Assembly (NCBI RefSeq): GCF_021538675.1
Contig: NZ_JAJUKH010000004.1
Coordinates: 186,001 to 250,000, forward strand
Source of the DNA: Paenarthrobacter sp. AR 02
GTDB lineage: Bacteria; Actinomycetota; Actinomycetes; Actinomycetales; Micrococcaceae
Length of the DNA stretch: 64,000 nt
Direction: 5' to 3'
Shown here: in pieces, positions 1-9,110 of the stretch
How positions within the stretch are numbered: position 1 is the stretch's first letter
How the letters are laid out: every line of letters starts with the position of its first letter
Program-made: the position numbers and the translations under genes
The notes under the pieces: generated by a model
The model's input: only the letters and a program-made list of their open reading frames with translations
The model's database searches: none
Told to the model about the DNA's origin: nothing

Positions 1-251
1 TCCATGACGTGATCCTCCATGCTTCCGGCAACGTGTTTGTGGCCGTCCTGTTCGAACCCCTGCACCGTGTCCTTGAAGCCCGACGCACCGAGACCTCGGC
101 CTTCCCGGAAATCCAGGAACACGCAATTGGGCACCACCGGAAGATCGCGGCCGCCCTGTCCTCCCGGGATCCGCATGAAGCCCGGCTCGCCATGGACGCC
201 CACATGCAGCAGACCCTGGACGACCTGAAGACGTACGTACTGGAGGCGTAG
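1..251 (+). CDS. GntR/FadR-family regulator, C-terminal end (partial)
   Basis: The open frame enters from the left edge of the window (codons from base 3) and stops with TAG at 249-251. The roughly 80 visible residues contain HDVILHASGN, then a run of helices ending near HMQQTLDDLKTYVLEA. This is the usual end of an FCD effector-binding domain of FadR-type GntR regulators. The N-terminal winged-helix DNA-binding domain would lie outside the window. A GTG at base 9 is in frame but is inside the domain and not a credible start. The target genes cannot be inferred from here. Confidence 0.75.
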   Translation, partial: HDVILHASGNVFVAVLFEPLHRVLEARRTETSAFPEIQEHAIGHHRKIAAALSSRDPHEARLAMDAHMQQTLDDLKTYVLEA

Positions 252-356
252 CATGCGGGGTCGGCTTAATTGTTGGACGGATCGGATTTAAATCCTGCAT
301 AGGTGCGAAGTCGCAGAATCCTTTATTTTTAGGGCAGAATCGCACCATGCTCTTAA

Positions 357-1535
357 TTGTTGCAACACCTGCCGAAAGTTCTGCGCGTGAGACCGCTTGA
401 GTTTCCCGAGTTTCCCTTTAGCTCTCCGTTGGCTAAAGCCATCATCCAACTTGAACGGGTACGGGCAGATTTAGGGGAAGGAACCACCCCTCCGGAGGTA
501 TTCGCGCAGCTGCGCGCGCTGTTTCAATTGCTGTCGAGCATCATGAGCGCACGTATCGAAGGCAACCGCACTTCAATTGTCGACGCTGTTGCAGGTGTTC
601 AGTACGCGAATCGGACTGACGTCACACCGGACGACGAGGTCCAAGAGATCGTCCAGCTCCATGAAGCAACGGCTTTCGTCGACTCTGCCATACACCGGGG
701 AACAGTACTGACGCATGGGTTTGTCCGGGAGCTTCACCGCATTTCCGTTTCCGGCCTGGAACGCGAAGGGGACCGCACGCCTGGCGCTTACAGACTCGCC
801 GATGTGACCATCAGCGGCTCGTCGCACCGACCACCATCGCCGGGCAGCATCCACGGCGATATGACGGTCCTCCTCGACTTCATCAATGCAGATGTAGATC
901 AGAACTACGAACTCCTCAAGATCGCACTCGCCCACCATCGGTTTGTTTGGATTCACCCATTCGGAAATGGCAACGGGCGCGTCGGGAGGCTCCTGACGTA
1001 CGCGGCCATGCGGCGACAGGGGTTCTCCGACGCTGCTGGGTACCGGGCACTCAACCCAACAGCCGTGTTTGGAGAGAACCGCGACCTCTACTACGAACGA
1101 CTTGAAGATGCCGACTCCCTCGAACCCGATTCTTTGATTCGCTGGTCGACATATGTCCTGGAAGGACTGCTGACGGACCTGAGCAGGTTGGTGAAGCTCG
1201 GCGACAAGGATTTCGTAGCCGAAGGTCTCTTGGTTCCCGCCATCCAAAGAGGCCTTGCTTCGTCACGATTCACAAGCGAGGAAGCGCTCGCATTAATCAT
1301 CATCGCCCGAAAAGTTGAAGTAAAGGCCGCAGACCTTAGTGCAGCGTTCACGGGTTCAGCCTCGACCCGGAGCCAAAACATACGAAAACTCTTGGACCGC
1401 GGAGTCATTGAACCAGTGGCGGAAGGAAAGAGGTCCTACCGGCTTCGCCTCGCCCCCAGTGAACTGACACCTCTCCTGGTTCGGGAATTGGATCGGCTGG
1501 GATTCCTGCCCCGCATTCTGCGCGACTCCGAATGA
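357..1535 (+). CDS. Fic family protein with N-terminal inhibitory motif and C-terminal winged helix
   Basis: 392 residues, read from TTG at 357; the nearby ATG at 347 is out of frame and soon stops. The Fic core motif is HPFGNGNGR at residues 200-208, followed by R211. Residues 64-70 (SARIEGN) match the S/TxxxE(G/N) inhibitory helix that blocks ATP binding in autoinhibited Fic enzymes; E68 would be the inhibitory glutamate. The last ~100 residues resemble a winged-helix domain. Fic enzymes usually transfer AMP from ATP to hydroxyl side chains of target proteins. The usual acidic residue (D/E) before GNGR, which helps bind magnesium, is N204 here, so activity is uncertain. The gene stands alone, convergent with the next gene, with no visible antitoxin. 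Confidence 0.85.
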   Translation: MLQHLPKVLRVRPLEFPEFPFSSPLAKAIIQLERVRADLGEGTTPPEVFAQLRALFQLLSSIMSARIEGNRTSIVDAVAGVQYANRTDVTPDDEVQEIVQLHEATAFVDSAIHRGTVLTHGFVRELHRISVSGLEREGDRTPGAYRLADVTISGSSHRPPSPGSIHGDMTVLLDFINADVDQNYELLKIALAHHRFVWIHPFGNGNGRVGRLLTYAAMRRQGFSDAAGYRALNPTAVFGENRDLYYERLEDADSLEPDSLIRWSTYVLEGLLTDLSRLVKLGDKDFVAEGLLVPAIQRGLASSRFTSEEALALIIIARKVEVKAADLSAAFTGSASTRSQNIRKLLDRGVIEPVAEGKRSYRLRLAPSELTPLLVRELDRLGFLPRILRDSE

Positions 1536-1600
1536 TCTGCGTGCCCGTAGTTGCACTATTGTGCACGCGAACGCACCTTAGTAGCCTCCGCGTCCGCAAC

Positions 1601-2569
1601 TCAGCGGCGCAGGCTCTCCGACGGCAGCTCGCCGAAAGTCTTCAGATACAAGGCCGAGAAACGGCCCTGGTGCGTGAATCCGCACAACTCCGCGACCGCC
1701 GTGACGCTCTGCTCGCGGGGGTCGGCTTCGAGCAGCATCTCCCGCGCCCGGTCCAGCCGGATGCTGCGCAGCAGCTCCGAGGGCGTTGCGCCGGTCTCCG
1801 CCCTGAGCGCGGTCTGCAGGGTCCGGACGGACACGCCCAGGCATTCCGCAATGTCCGGGACGGTGAGTTCTTCGAAGGCATGGCGCTCCAGTAGCTCACG
1901 GCACTCACGCACCAGCCTGCTCTCGGCTTCGGGATCGCGGACGTCGTCACCTGGGCGTTCCATGGCCATCAGCAGACGCGACACCATGCTGTCCGTCAGG
2001 AGCCCCTGGACAAACACAGGAGCGGCACTAGCTGGCCGGCTGATCATATCGTCGTGAAGTTCGACGACGGCCCTCAGGAAGGCGCGACCCGCCCCACCGC
2101 TAAGGTCCATACCGTACCCCAGGTCCACGGCCCCATCGCCGTACAACTGCCCGGCGACGCGCTCCAAGGCCGGGCGGCGCACATAGACGATCAGGTGCGG
2201 GCTGCCACCGTCCCAGCTCATGGAAAACGGCTTATCGATCGGAGGGACGCTGGCCATAGTGGGACTGGACTCCACAGTGGTGGACCCCACCTGCATGGTC
2301 GCATGGCCCGCCAACGGAATCTGCACAAGGTGGAAATCCTGCAAGCCCTCAGGGTCAATGCGGACATCGGCGCCGTAATCCAGGAACTCGATGCCGACGT
2401 CGGCCCGGTGAAGGGACCGCAACTTCATGTCCACGGCGGATGTCCTGGTCCGCGGCGCCAACTCATGGCTGCAGAAAAGTTCGGCAATCTTCGCGTGGGC
2501 TTCGTCCACGTCCTTGGTGGCCATTGTCGGTCGTCCCCGCAGAACGTCCCGGGGAAGAATCCTCACCAT
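1601..2569 (-). CDS. AraC-family transcriptional regulator of the indole/styrene-type oxygenase cluster
   Basis: 322 residues. The N-terminal ~200 residues look like an AraC-binding-like effector domain. The C-terminal ~100 residues form the double helix-turn-helix (LTVPDIAECLGVSVRTLQTA, later AVAELCGFTHQGRFSALYLK). The ATG at 2569 has an AGGTGG ribosome-binding site just upstream; a second ATG (MATKDV) lies 15 codons in. It is divergent from the SDR gene at 2878 that opens the catabolic operon, so it most likely activates that operon. Indole-oxygenase clusters in other bacteria also carry AraC-type regulators. The effector is unknown; indole or isatin are reasonable guesses. Confidence 0.85.
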   Translation of the reverse strand: MVRILPRDVLRGRPTMATKDVDEAHAKIAELFCSHELAPRTRTSAVDMKLRSLHRADVGIEFLDYGADVRIDPEGLQDFHLVQIPLAGHATMQVGSTTVESSPTMASVPPIDKPFSMSWDGGSPHLIVYVRRPALERVAGQLYGDGAVDLGYGMDLSGGAGRAFLRAVVELHDDMISRPASAAPVFVQGLLTDSMVSRLLMAMERPGDDVRDPEAESRLVRECRELLERHAFEELTVPDIAECLGVSVRTLQTALRAETGATPSELLRSIRLDRAREMLLEADPREQSVTAVAELCGFTHQGRFSALYLKTFGELPSESLRR

Positions 2570-2610
2570 CAGCCACCTACTTCACAGGGTTTTTCGCAGC
2601 TTTCGCCTTT

Positions 2611-2690
2611 CGGATGATCCCCGCGCCATGTGGATATTCCGGAGTGCAGCGGCTGTCTAGAGTCGCTTTCAGGACAAGTATGACCCAGCT
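2611..2690. repeat. Direct repeat copy 1 in the AraC/SDR intergenic region
   Basis: These 80 bases align without a gap to 2759-2838, at a constant offset of 148, with 58 of 80 positions identical by hand count. Shared blocks are CGGATGAT, GCGCC, GGATATTC, CTAGAGTCGC and a TATGAC-type end. The copy begins 41 bases upstream of the AraC gene start. Confidence 0.75.
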
Positions 2691-2758
2691 CACAGCACCG
2701 AAACAACGCTCGAAAGGCAGGTGGGCTGGCAGGAGGAAGAGGACGAGCCTGCGTAATC

Positions 2759-2838
2759 CGGATGATGCCTGCGCCTAACGGATATTCACGCGGGCACGCG
2801 CTACCTAGAGTCGCATCCAGAACAAATATGACGCACGT
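2759..2838. repeat. Direct repeat copy 2, promoter-proximal to the SDR operon
   Basis: Second copy of the 80-base unit, ending about 40 bases before the SDR start codon. Its right end overlaps an inverted repeat TGACG-CA-CGTCA at 2829-2840. It probably holds the operon promoter and activator sites, because it sits at the right distance from the first gene. That assignment is inference. Confidence 0.7.
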
Positions 2839-2877
2839 CATAATTCCGCAACAATCCATCAAGGAAAGGGTCAAGCC

Positions 2878-3666
2878 ATGTCAGCACTGAAGGGCAGGAC
2901 GGCAATCGTCACCGGCGGCGTCACCAAGGTAGGCCAGGGAGTGGTTACCGCACTGCGGGATGCCGGCGCCACCGTGGTGGTTGCGGACATAGCGCCCGAC
3001 GGCGAACTGCTCGCCGAGGAGCTTGGCGAAGGTATCCACTACTCCCACACAGACATCACAGACGATGCCGCGGTCACGGAACTCGTGCAGAACACTGCCC
3101 GGGAGCATGGAGGCCTGGGCATCCTGGTGAACCTCGCCTGCACCTACAAGGACGACGGCGCATCCTCTGGCAGGGCCGACTGGCTCGAAGCCCTCAACGT
3201 CAACCTGGTGAGCGCGGTAATGGCGGCCAACACGGCCCGGCCTCACCTGGCAAAATCCGGGCACGGAGCCATCATTAACTTCACCTCCATCTCCAGCTCC
3301 GTAGCCCAGACCGGCCGCTGGCTGTACCCGGCCAGCAAGGCAGCCCTGGTCCAGATCACCCGCAGCATGGCCGTGGACTTCGCGGCCGACGGCATCAGGG
3401 TGAACTCCGTCAGCCCGGGCTGGGTCTGGAGCAACATCATGGACTCCCTGAGCAACGGCAGCCTGGAAAAGACGGACTCCGTCGCGGCCCCGTTCCACGC
3501 ACTGGGGCGGGTCGGCCGCCCGCACGAGGTGGGCGACGTCGTCGCCTTCCTGGCAAGCGACCAGGCCAGTTTCGTGACGGGAGCCGATTGGGCGGTCGAC
3601 GGCGGCTACTCCGCTTTGGGGCCCGAACGCACCGAAGAGACCATCCCGCTGCTCGCAGCCAACTGA
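2878..3666 (+). CDS. Short-chain dehydrogenase/reductase (SDR), first gene of the oxygenase operon
   Basis: 262 residues, classical SDR. The nucleotide-binding glycine motif is TGGVTKVGQG near residue 12, and the active site is Y150-PAS-K154 with a serine near 137. The usual NNAG motif is altered to NLAC. The ATG follows AAGGAAAGG at good spacing. It is co-directional with, and 36 bases before, the StyA1-like gene. In indole-oxidising gene sets, SDRs act on hydroxylated or dihydrodiol intermediates of the indole ring; the same role is plausible here but is inferred from context. Confidence 0.85.
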   Translation: MSALKGRTAIVTGGVTKVGQGVVTALRDAGATVVVADIAPDGELLAEELGEGIHYSHTDITDDAAVTELVQNTAREHGGLGILVNLACTYKDDGASSGRADWLEALNVNLVSAVMAANTARPHLAKSGHGAIINFTSISSSVAQTGRWLYPASKAALVQITRSMAVDFAADGIRVNSVSPGWVWSNIMDSLSNGSLEKTDSVAAPFHALGRVGRPHEVGDVVAFLASDQASFVTGADWAVDGGYSALGPERTEETIPLLAAN

Positions 3667-3702
3667 CAACAGCGATCCGAACCAACAGAAGAGGACACCA
3701 CC

Positions 3703-4941
3703 ATGACGCAACGTCACATCACCATCGTCGGCGCCGGCCAGTCCGGACTGCAGCTGGGCATCGGCCTGCTGGATGCCGGTTTCCAGGTCACCACGATTTC
3801 CAACCGCACACCAGACGAAATCCGGGACGGCAAAGTCGCTTCCAGCCAGTGCATCTTCCATGACGCCTTGGAAAATGAGCGGGCGCTGGGGCTGGATTTC
3901 TGGCCGGACGCACCCACCGTGGACGGGATCTCATTCACCATCCCCCACCCCGAGGTGCCTGGCGAGAAGGCCATCAGCTGGGCCTCCCGCCTGGACAATC
4001 ACGCCAAGTCGATCGACCAACGGGTGAAGTTCCCGCGCTTCATGGAAGAGTTCGTGGCGCGCGGCGGCGAGCTGGTTTTCGAAGATGCGGGGGTTGACGA
4101 GCTGGAAAGGTACACGCTGAACTCGGACCTGGTGATCGTGGCCGCCGGCAAGGGCGAGATCGCGCAGCTCTTCACCCGCGACGCCGAACGCAGCACCTAT
4201 GACGCACCGCAGCGGGCGCTGGCCTTGACCTATGTGAAGGGCCTGACACCCCGGGAAGACTACTCGGCAGTGTCCTTCAACCTCATCCCCGGCGTTGGGG
4301 AGTACTTCGTTTTCCCTGCACTCACCACCACCGGCCCTTGCGAAATCATGGTTTTCGAGGGCGTCCCCGGCGGCCCGATGGACACGTGGAAAGGCGTGAC
4401 GCCTGAGGAGCACCTGGCGAACTCCAAGAACATCCTGCAGACTTTCCTGCCGTGGGAAGCCGAGCGCGCCACGGATGCGGAACTCACCGATCCCAACGGC
4501 ATCCTCCAAGGCCGGTTCGCGCCCACGGTCCGGCACCCGATCGCCACGCTCCCGAGCGGTCGGCAGGTACTGGGCCTGGCCGACGTCGTGGTTCTCAACG
4601 ATCCCATCACGGGCCAGGGGTCCAACAACGCCAGCAAGTGCGCGGCGTCGTACCTGGACAGCATCGTCCAGCACAGCGGTCCGTTCGACGCCGGGTTCAT
4701 GCAGGCCACGTTCGAGCGCTATTGGGATTACGCCCAGCACGTTGCACACTGGACCAATGCGCTCCTGGCCCCGCCACCGCCGCACGTCCTGGAGCTTCTG
4801 GGCGCGGCCAACCAGGAACCCGCCATCGCCCACCGGTTCGCGAACGGCTTCAACCATCCACCGGAATTCCAGGAGTGGTTCATGTACCCCGACAAGGCAG
4901 CCGGCTACCTAGCCGAACTCGCCACCGCCAAAGTTTTGTAG
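3703..4941 (+). CDS. styA1: StyA1-like FAD-dependent indole/styrene monooxygenase (group E)
   Basis: 412 residues. FAD-binding GAGQSG is at residues 10-15, followed by the SSQCIFHDAL region and the late GQGSNNASKCAASYL segment typical of styrene monooxygenase oxygenase components. These enzymes use reduced FAD delivered by a separate reductase to epoxidise styrene or oxidise indole, the latter giving indigo in heterologous hosts. No reductase domain is attached here; the next gene carries one. A StyA1 plus StyA2B arrangement is known in Rhodococcus opacus 1CP and Arthrobacter. The start is an ATG after AGAGGACACC. Confidence 0.88.
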   Translation: MTQRHITIVGAGQSGLQLGIGLLDAGFQVTTISNRTPDEIRDGKVASSQCIFHDALENERALGLDFWPDAPTVDGISFTIPHPEVPGEKAISWASRLDNHAKSIDQRVKFPRFMEEFVARGGELVFEDAGVDELERYTLNSDLVIVAAGKGEIAQLFTRDAERSTYDAPQRALALTYVKGLTPREDYSAVSFNLIPGVGEYFVFPALTTTGPCEIMVFEGVPGGPMDTWKGVTPEEHLANSKNILQTFLPWEAERATDAELTDPNGILQGRFAPTVRHPIATLPSGRQVLGLADVVVLNDPITGQGSNNASKCAASYLDSIVQHSGPFDAGFMQATFERYWDYAQHVAHWTNALLAPPPPHVLELLGAANQEPAIAHRFANGFNHPPEFQEWFMYPDKAAGYLAELATAKVL

Positions 4942-4968
4942 CACACCCCTGCCAGCAAGGATTCAACC

Positions 4969-6696
4969 ATGCGAAAAATAGCAATCGTCGGGGCCGGCGA
5001 ATCCGGCGCCCAACTGGCCCTTGGCCTGCAACGGGCCGGCTATGAGGTGACGCTGCTGTCCGACCGCTCGGCCGCGCAGATCCGCACGGGCAAGGTCATG
5101 TCCAGCCAGTGCATGTTCTCCACGGCCCTCGACGCCGAAGCGCAGATGGGCACGGCGCTCACGGAATTTTATGAGTCGGGGGCCGTCCCGGGCATCAGCT
5201 CGATCCGGCTACACGTCGGGGCCGAACAAGCCATTGAATGGGAGGCACCCCTGGATGGGCCTGCCCGTTCCATCGACCAGCGGATCAAGAGCGCCTTGTG
5301 GATCGAGACGTTTGTTGCCAACGGCGGTGACTTCCGGATCGAGAAAGTCACCCCGCGCATGCTGGAAGAACTCGCCCGGGACTACGAGCTGGTCATTGTG
5401 AGCACGGGCAAGGGCGAAATCGGCCAAATCTTTCCTCGGGACAAGGCAAAGTCGCCCTTCGATCGCCCGCAGCGGGTCCTGGCCCTGAACTACGTCACGT
5501 CTTCCGACAGCATGGACACCCACGGCGACGCCATCCGCATGTCCATGGCACCCGGCGTCGGCGAGTTCTTTACGTTCCCGGGCCTGACCGTCTCCGGCCC
5601 CTGCCGCATGATGGTTTTCGAAGGCGTGGTGGGCGGCCCCATGGACCGCTGGACCGACGTCGGAAGCCCTGAAGAGCAGCTGGAACGCTCCCTGCAGATC
5701 CTGCGCGAGCATTTCCCGCATGAAGCCGAAAACTTTACCGACGCCCAACTGACCGATGGCGGGGCCACGCTCCTGGGGCGCATCACGCCGACCGTGCGGT
5801 CCGCCGTCGGGGAACTCGGGAACGGGAACCTGGTGTTCGGCCTGGGCGACGCCGTGGTGCTCAACGATCCCCTTACCGGGCAAGGCTCCAACAATGCCAC
5901 GCTGGCGGCCAAGTACTACCTTGATTCGATCGTCCGCCGGGGCCAGCAGCCCTTTGACCGCGCATGGATGGAGCGCACTTTCGATGAGTTCTGGCGCGGA
6001 TGGGGCCAGTGGGCGGTGGAGTGGACCAACGATCTCCTCAAGCCACGCAGGGATCACCAGAAGACACTCCTGGCCGAGGCCGCCGAGCACCCGGCGCTGG
6101 CGGCAAGCATTGTGGCCGGCTTCGACGATCCCCGCACCTCCTACCCTTGGTGGTTCGACCCCACGGCCGCCGCAGACTTCATGCAAGCCCGGAAGGAGGA
6201 CGATACCTCCGCCTTCGACCTCCGCGATTTCCGGGGCGCCTTGGGCCAGTACGCCACGGGCGTTACCGTGGTGACCACTGTTGCCGCCGACGGCAGGAAG
6301 GTAGGCATGACCGCGAACTCCTTCACGTCAGTCTCCATGGAGCCCCCTCTGGTGCTGTGGTGCCCCAGCAAGCGGGCGCCCAGCCTGGAGGACTTTGAGG
6401 ATGCCACGCACTTCGCCATCAACATCCTCGCCAGCGACCAGCACGTCCTGTCCCGCCAGTTCGCAACGCCCGCCACGGACAAGTTCGCGGGGACGGAAAC
6501 CACCGAGGGCATCGCCGGCGTGCCGCTCCTGGACGGCGCCGTAGCCACGTTCCAGTGCCGGACAGTGTCGCGGCACGATGCCGGCGACCACGTCATTTAC
6601 GTTGGCGAAGTGGAGAGTTACAACCACGACGGCGGTGCTCCCCTGGTGTTCCATGCCGGCAAGTACCACGCAACTGCCAACCACCCGGATTTCTGA
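4969..6696 (+). CDS. styA2B: StyA2B-like fused monooxygenase/flavin reductase
   Basis: 575 residues in two parts. Residues 1-~410 are a second StyA-like flavoprotein (GAGESG at 8-13; GQGSNNATLAAKYYLDSIV late in the domain). Residues ~417-575 are a complete flavin-reductase domain (FRGALGQYATGVTVVTT, GMTANSFTSVSMEPPLV, HAGKYH near the end). The fused reductase uses NADH to make reduced flavin for its own oxygenase domain and for StyA1 next door. It starts 27 bases after StyA1. In characterised StyA1/StyA2B pairs the fusion works mainly as the reductase and StyA1 does most of the oxygenation. Confidence 0.9.
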   Translation: MRKIAIVGAGESGAQLALGLQRAGYEVTLLSDRSAAQIRTGKVMSSQCMFSTALDAEAQMGTALTEFYESGAVPGISSIRLHVGAEQAIEWEAPLDGPARSIDQRIKSALWIETFVANGGDFRIEKVTPRMLEELARDYELVIVSTGKGEIGQIFPRDKAKSPFDRPQRVLALNYVTSSDSMDTHGDAIRMSMAPGVGEFFTFPGLTVSGPCRMMVFEGVVGGPMDRWTDVGSPEEQLERSLQILREHFPHEAENFTDAQLTDGGATLLGRITPTVRSAVGELGNGNLVFGLGDAVVLNDPLTGQGSNNATLAAKYYLDSIVRRGQQPFDRAWMERTFDEFWRGWGQWAVEWTNDLLKPRRDHQKTLLAEAAEHPALAASIVAGFDDPRTSYPWWFDPTAAADFMQARKEDDTSAFDLRDFRGALGQYATGVTVVTTVAADGRKVGMTANSFTSVSMEPPLVLWCPSKRAPSLEDFEDATHFAINILASDQHVLSRQFATPATDKFAGTETTEGIAGVPLLDGAVATFQCRTVSRHDAGDHVIYVGEVESYNHDGGAPLVFHAGKYHATANHPDF

Positions 6697-6721
6697 TAAC
6701 TCCCGAAAGGAGCGGTCCCGC

Positions 6722-8326
6722 ATGAACGATCCCGTTGACGTCGCCATCATTGGTTCGGGCATCAACTCCCTGGTCGCCGCGGCCGAACTTGCCCTGGACG
6801 GGAAGCGCGTGTGCCTCATCGAACGCTCGGACCGGCTGGGCGGCTTCATCCACTCCGCGGAGCGCACCCTTCCGGGCTTCATCCACGACACATTCTCGTC
6901 CTGGCATCCGCTGTTCGTCTCAGGCGGAGCTTACGCACACTTGGGCAAGGAACTGCATGCCAGGGGCCTGGGGTACTGCAACACCACCGGCGAGGTGACG
7001 GCCAGCGTGGCTGTCGACCCGGCCACCGGAGCCCATCGCGTGGTCATCGCGCAGCGGGACCCGGCGGAAACGGCTGCGACGTTCAAGGTCGCCTCGGATC
7101 AGGCTGCGTACTTGGCCATGCTGGATGATCTGGGAAGCAACGCCGGCACGGTCTTCGGGGCCTTCGGCGCAGAGCTGCGTTCCTTCAAAGAGGTCGCGAA
7201 GATCGCGTTCGGGGCCTTGCGGCGGGGCCGGCTGGCAGGGACTGAAGCCTTCATCAGGGACTCGGTGATGAGCGGACGGAACTACGTCCGCAGCCGTTTT
7301 GATGGCTGGGAAACCGACCGGCTGTGGTCGCCATGGCTCCTGCATGCAGGGCTCGGCCCGGACCAGGCGACAGGCGGGGTCATGTTGCCGGTGATGGCCA
7401 TGAGCATGCACAGCTTCGGACTTCCGGTGGTCAAGGGCGGTGCCTCCCGGTTCGTGGCCGCCTTCGAATCACTCCTGAAGGACAACGGTGTGCAGATCAT
7501 GCTGGGTACTGAGGCAGAAGAGATCCTTGTCGGGGCAGGGTCGGTGAAGGGCGTTCGGACCTCGCATGGCGTGGTTGCAGCCGACACTGTCTTGGCGAAT
7601 GTTTCACCGCAGGCGCTGTATACGCAGCTCCTCCGCCGGCCACCCGCCGCTGCTGCCGCGGCGGCTGGGAAATACCAGAACGGCCGGGGTGCCATGCAGA
7701 TCCACCTCGCCCTGGACAAGCCTGTTGAATGGCTGGACGCGCGCCTGAACAAGGTTCCCTTGGTGCATCTCAGCAATGGCTCGGACAGCACGGGAATCGC
7801 TTGCGCCCAAGCCGAAGCCGGACTGCTGCCCGCTGAACCTACGGTGGTGGTGGGCCAGCAATGCGTGTTGGATCCGTCGCGGGCACCGGAAGGCAAGGCG
7901 ACGCTGTGGCTGCAACTTCAGGAAGTGCCATTCAGTCCCGTGGGTGACGCAGCCGGGCAACTCGCAACGGCCGATGGCTGGACGGACGAGCTGAAGCAGG
8001 CCTACCTGGACCGTGTTCTTGACCGGCTGGAACCGTTCGCGCCCGGGACCCGTGACACCGTCCTCGCCTCGGACATCCTCGCGCCCACGGACTTGTCCGC
8101 CGCCAATCCCAACGCAGTCAAGGGCGACCCCTATGGCGGATCGGCCGAGCTGTTCCAGAACCTTTTGTGGCGGCCCTTCCCCGCGGCGGCAGGACACCAA
8201 ACTACCGTCAAGGGACTCTGGCATATTGGAGCGTCCACCCACCCCGGGCCGGGACTGTCGGGCGGCTCAGGGCACTTGGTGGCACAAAAATTGATCAAAA
8301 AAGCACTGAAACCACGCAAGCGATAG
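6722..8326 (+). CDS. FAD-dependent oxidoreductase, phytoene-dehydrogenase/PYROXD2-like
   Basis: 534 residues from the ATG at 6722, chosen because GAAAGGAG precedes it by about 10 bases; the open frame runs further upstream but inside the StyA2B gene. The N-terminal GSGINSLVAA (residues 11-20) and ERSDRLGG form the Rossmann FAD-binding site. The C-terminus, with GASTHPGPGLSGGSGH, is the FAD-contacting end of phytoene-desaturase-like amine/carotenoid oxidoreductases. It lies inside the operon, so it probably oxidises an indole-derived intermediate such as an indoxyl or dihydroindole; the substrate is not known. Confidence 0.8.
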   Translation: MNDPVDVAIIGSGINSLVAAAELALDGKRVCLIERSDRLGGFIHSAERTLPGFIHDTFSSWHPLFVSGGAYAHLGKELHARGLGYCNTTGEVTASVAVDPATGAHRVVIAQRDPAETAATFKVASDQAAYLAMLDDLGSNAGTVFGAFGAELRSFKEVAKIAFGALRRGRLAGTEAFIRDSVMSGRNYVRSRFDGWETDRLWSPWLLHAGLGPDQATGGVMLPVMAMSMHSFGLPVVKGGASRFVAAFESLLKDNGVQIMLGTEAEEILVGAGSVKGVRTSHGVVAADTVLANVSPQALYTQLLRRPPAAAAAAAGKYQNGRGAMQIHLALDKPVEWLDARLNKVPLVHLSNGSDSTGIACAQAEAGLLPAEPTVVVGQQCVLDPSRAPEGKATLWLQLQEVPFSPVGDAAGQLATADGWTDELKQAYLDRVLDRLEPFAPGTRDTVLASDILAPTDLSAANPNAVKGDPYGGSAELFQNLLWRPFPAAAGHQTTVKGLWHIGASTHPGPGLSGGSGHLVAQKLIKKALKPRKR

Positions 8327-8333
8327 GAGAACA

Positions 8334-9110
8334 ATGTCTGTTCTGGCCGGGCTCACTGCAGCCCTTTCGAATGGCTCGGTGGAAATCATCGACCTCACCA
8401 CCCCGCTCAGCTCCGAAACCCCCATCCTGAACCTGCCGCAACCGTTCGCGAATACGGTTGGGCTGTCCGTCTCGCCAGTGAGTAATTTCGACGACGCCGG
8501 TCCGGCCTGGGCATGGAACGACGTCACCGTTGGCGAGCATGCGGGGACGCACCTGGATGCTCCCGTGCACTGGATCACCGGCAAGGACGGTAAATCCGTG
8601 GACCAGATCGAACCCCACCGCCTGGTTGGGCCCATCGCGGTGATCGACAAGACAGCGGAGGTCGCTGCCAACCCCGATTTCCTGCTGGAACCTGAACACT
8701 TCGAGCAGTGGAAGGAAGAGCATGGCGCGTTCCCGGAGAACTGCTGGATCGTCTTCCGCACGGGATGGTCGGCCCGGGGCGCCGACGCTGCTGCTTTCGT
8801 CAACGCGGACGACGCCGGACCGCACACTCCGGGGGTCTCTGCGGCAGGTGCCAAGTGGCTGGCCGGCAATGCCTCACTCAGTGGATTCGGGGTGGAGACG
8901 GTGGGCATCGACGCAGGTCAGGCGGGTGCACTGGATCCGATGTTCCCGGTCCACTCGTTCCTCCTCGGAGCAGACAAGTACGGGGTAACGTCCCTTCGCA
9001 ACGTGGATCGCTTGCCGGTCACGGGGGCCACCATGGTTGTTGCCCCGCTGCCGATCGTCGGCGGCACAGGCAGCCCGAGCCGCGTGTACGCCTTGGTGGA
9101 GCGCGCATGA
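8334..9110 (+). CDS. Cyclase-family metal hydrolase, probable isatin hydrolase
   Basis: 258 residues. The metal-binding signature is HAGTHLDAPVHW, with H69, H73, D75 and H79. This is the cyclase/kynurenine-formamidase superfamily (PF04199) that includes Mn-dependent isatin hydrolase. The HW(I)TGKDG segment directly after the motif also resembles isatin hydrolase. The reaction would open isatin to isatinate (2-aminophenylglyoxylate). The context beside a two-component indole monooxygenase supports this over kynurenine formamidase, since no kynureninase or dioxygenase is present. Its TGA overlaps the next gene's ATG (ATGA), so the two are translationally coupled. Confidence 0.8.
   Translation: MSVLAGLTAALSNGSVEIIDLTTPLSSETPILNLPQPFANTVGLSVSPVSNFDDAGPAWAWNDVTVGEHAGTHLDAPVHWITGKDGKSVDQIEPHRLVGPIAVIDKTAEVAANPDFLLEPEHFEQWKEEHGAFPENCWIVFRTGWSARGADAAAFVNADDAGPHTPGVSAAGAKWLAGNASLSGFGVETVGIDAGQAGALDPMFPVHSFLLGADKYGVTSLRNVDRLPVTGATMVVAPLPIVGGTGSPSRVYALVERA

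Noticed and set aside
573..1247. Long minus-strand frame (224 aa) inside the Fic gene
   Set aside because: It is the antisense shadow of a clear Fic gene in high-GC DNA and has no family features.
6578..6721. Extension of the FAD oxidoreductase start back to 6578
   Set aside because: It lies inside the StyA2B gene; a good ribosome-binding site precedes the ATG at 6722, which starts the FAD motif correctly.
8334..9110. Kynurenine formamidase as the call for the cyclase-family gene
   Set aside because: Same superfamily, but no tryptophan dioxygenase or kynureninase nearby, while the indole-oxygenase context favours isatin hydrolase.
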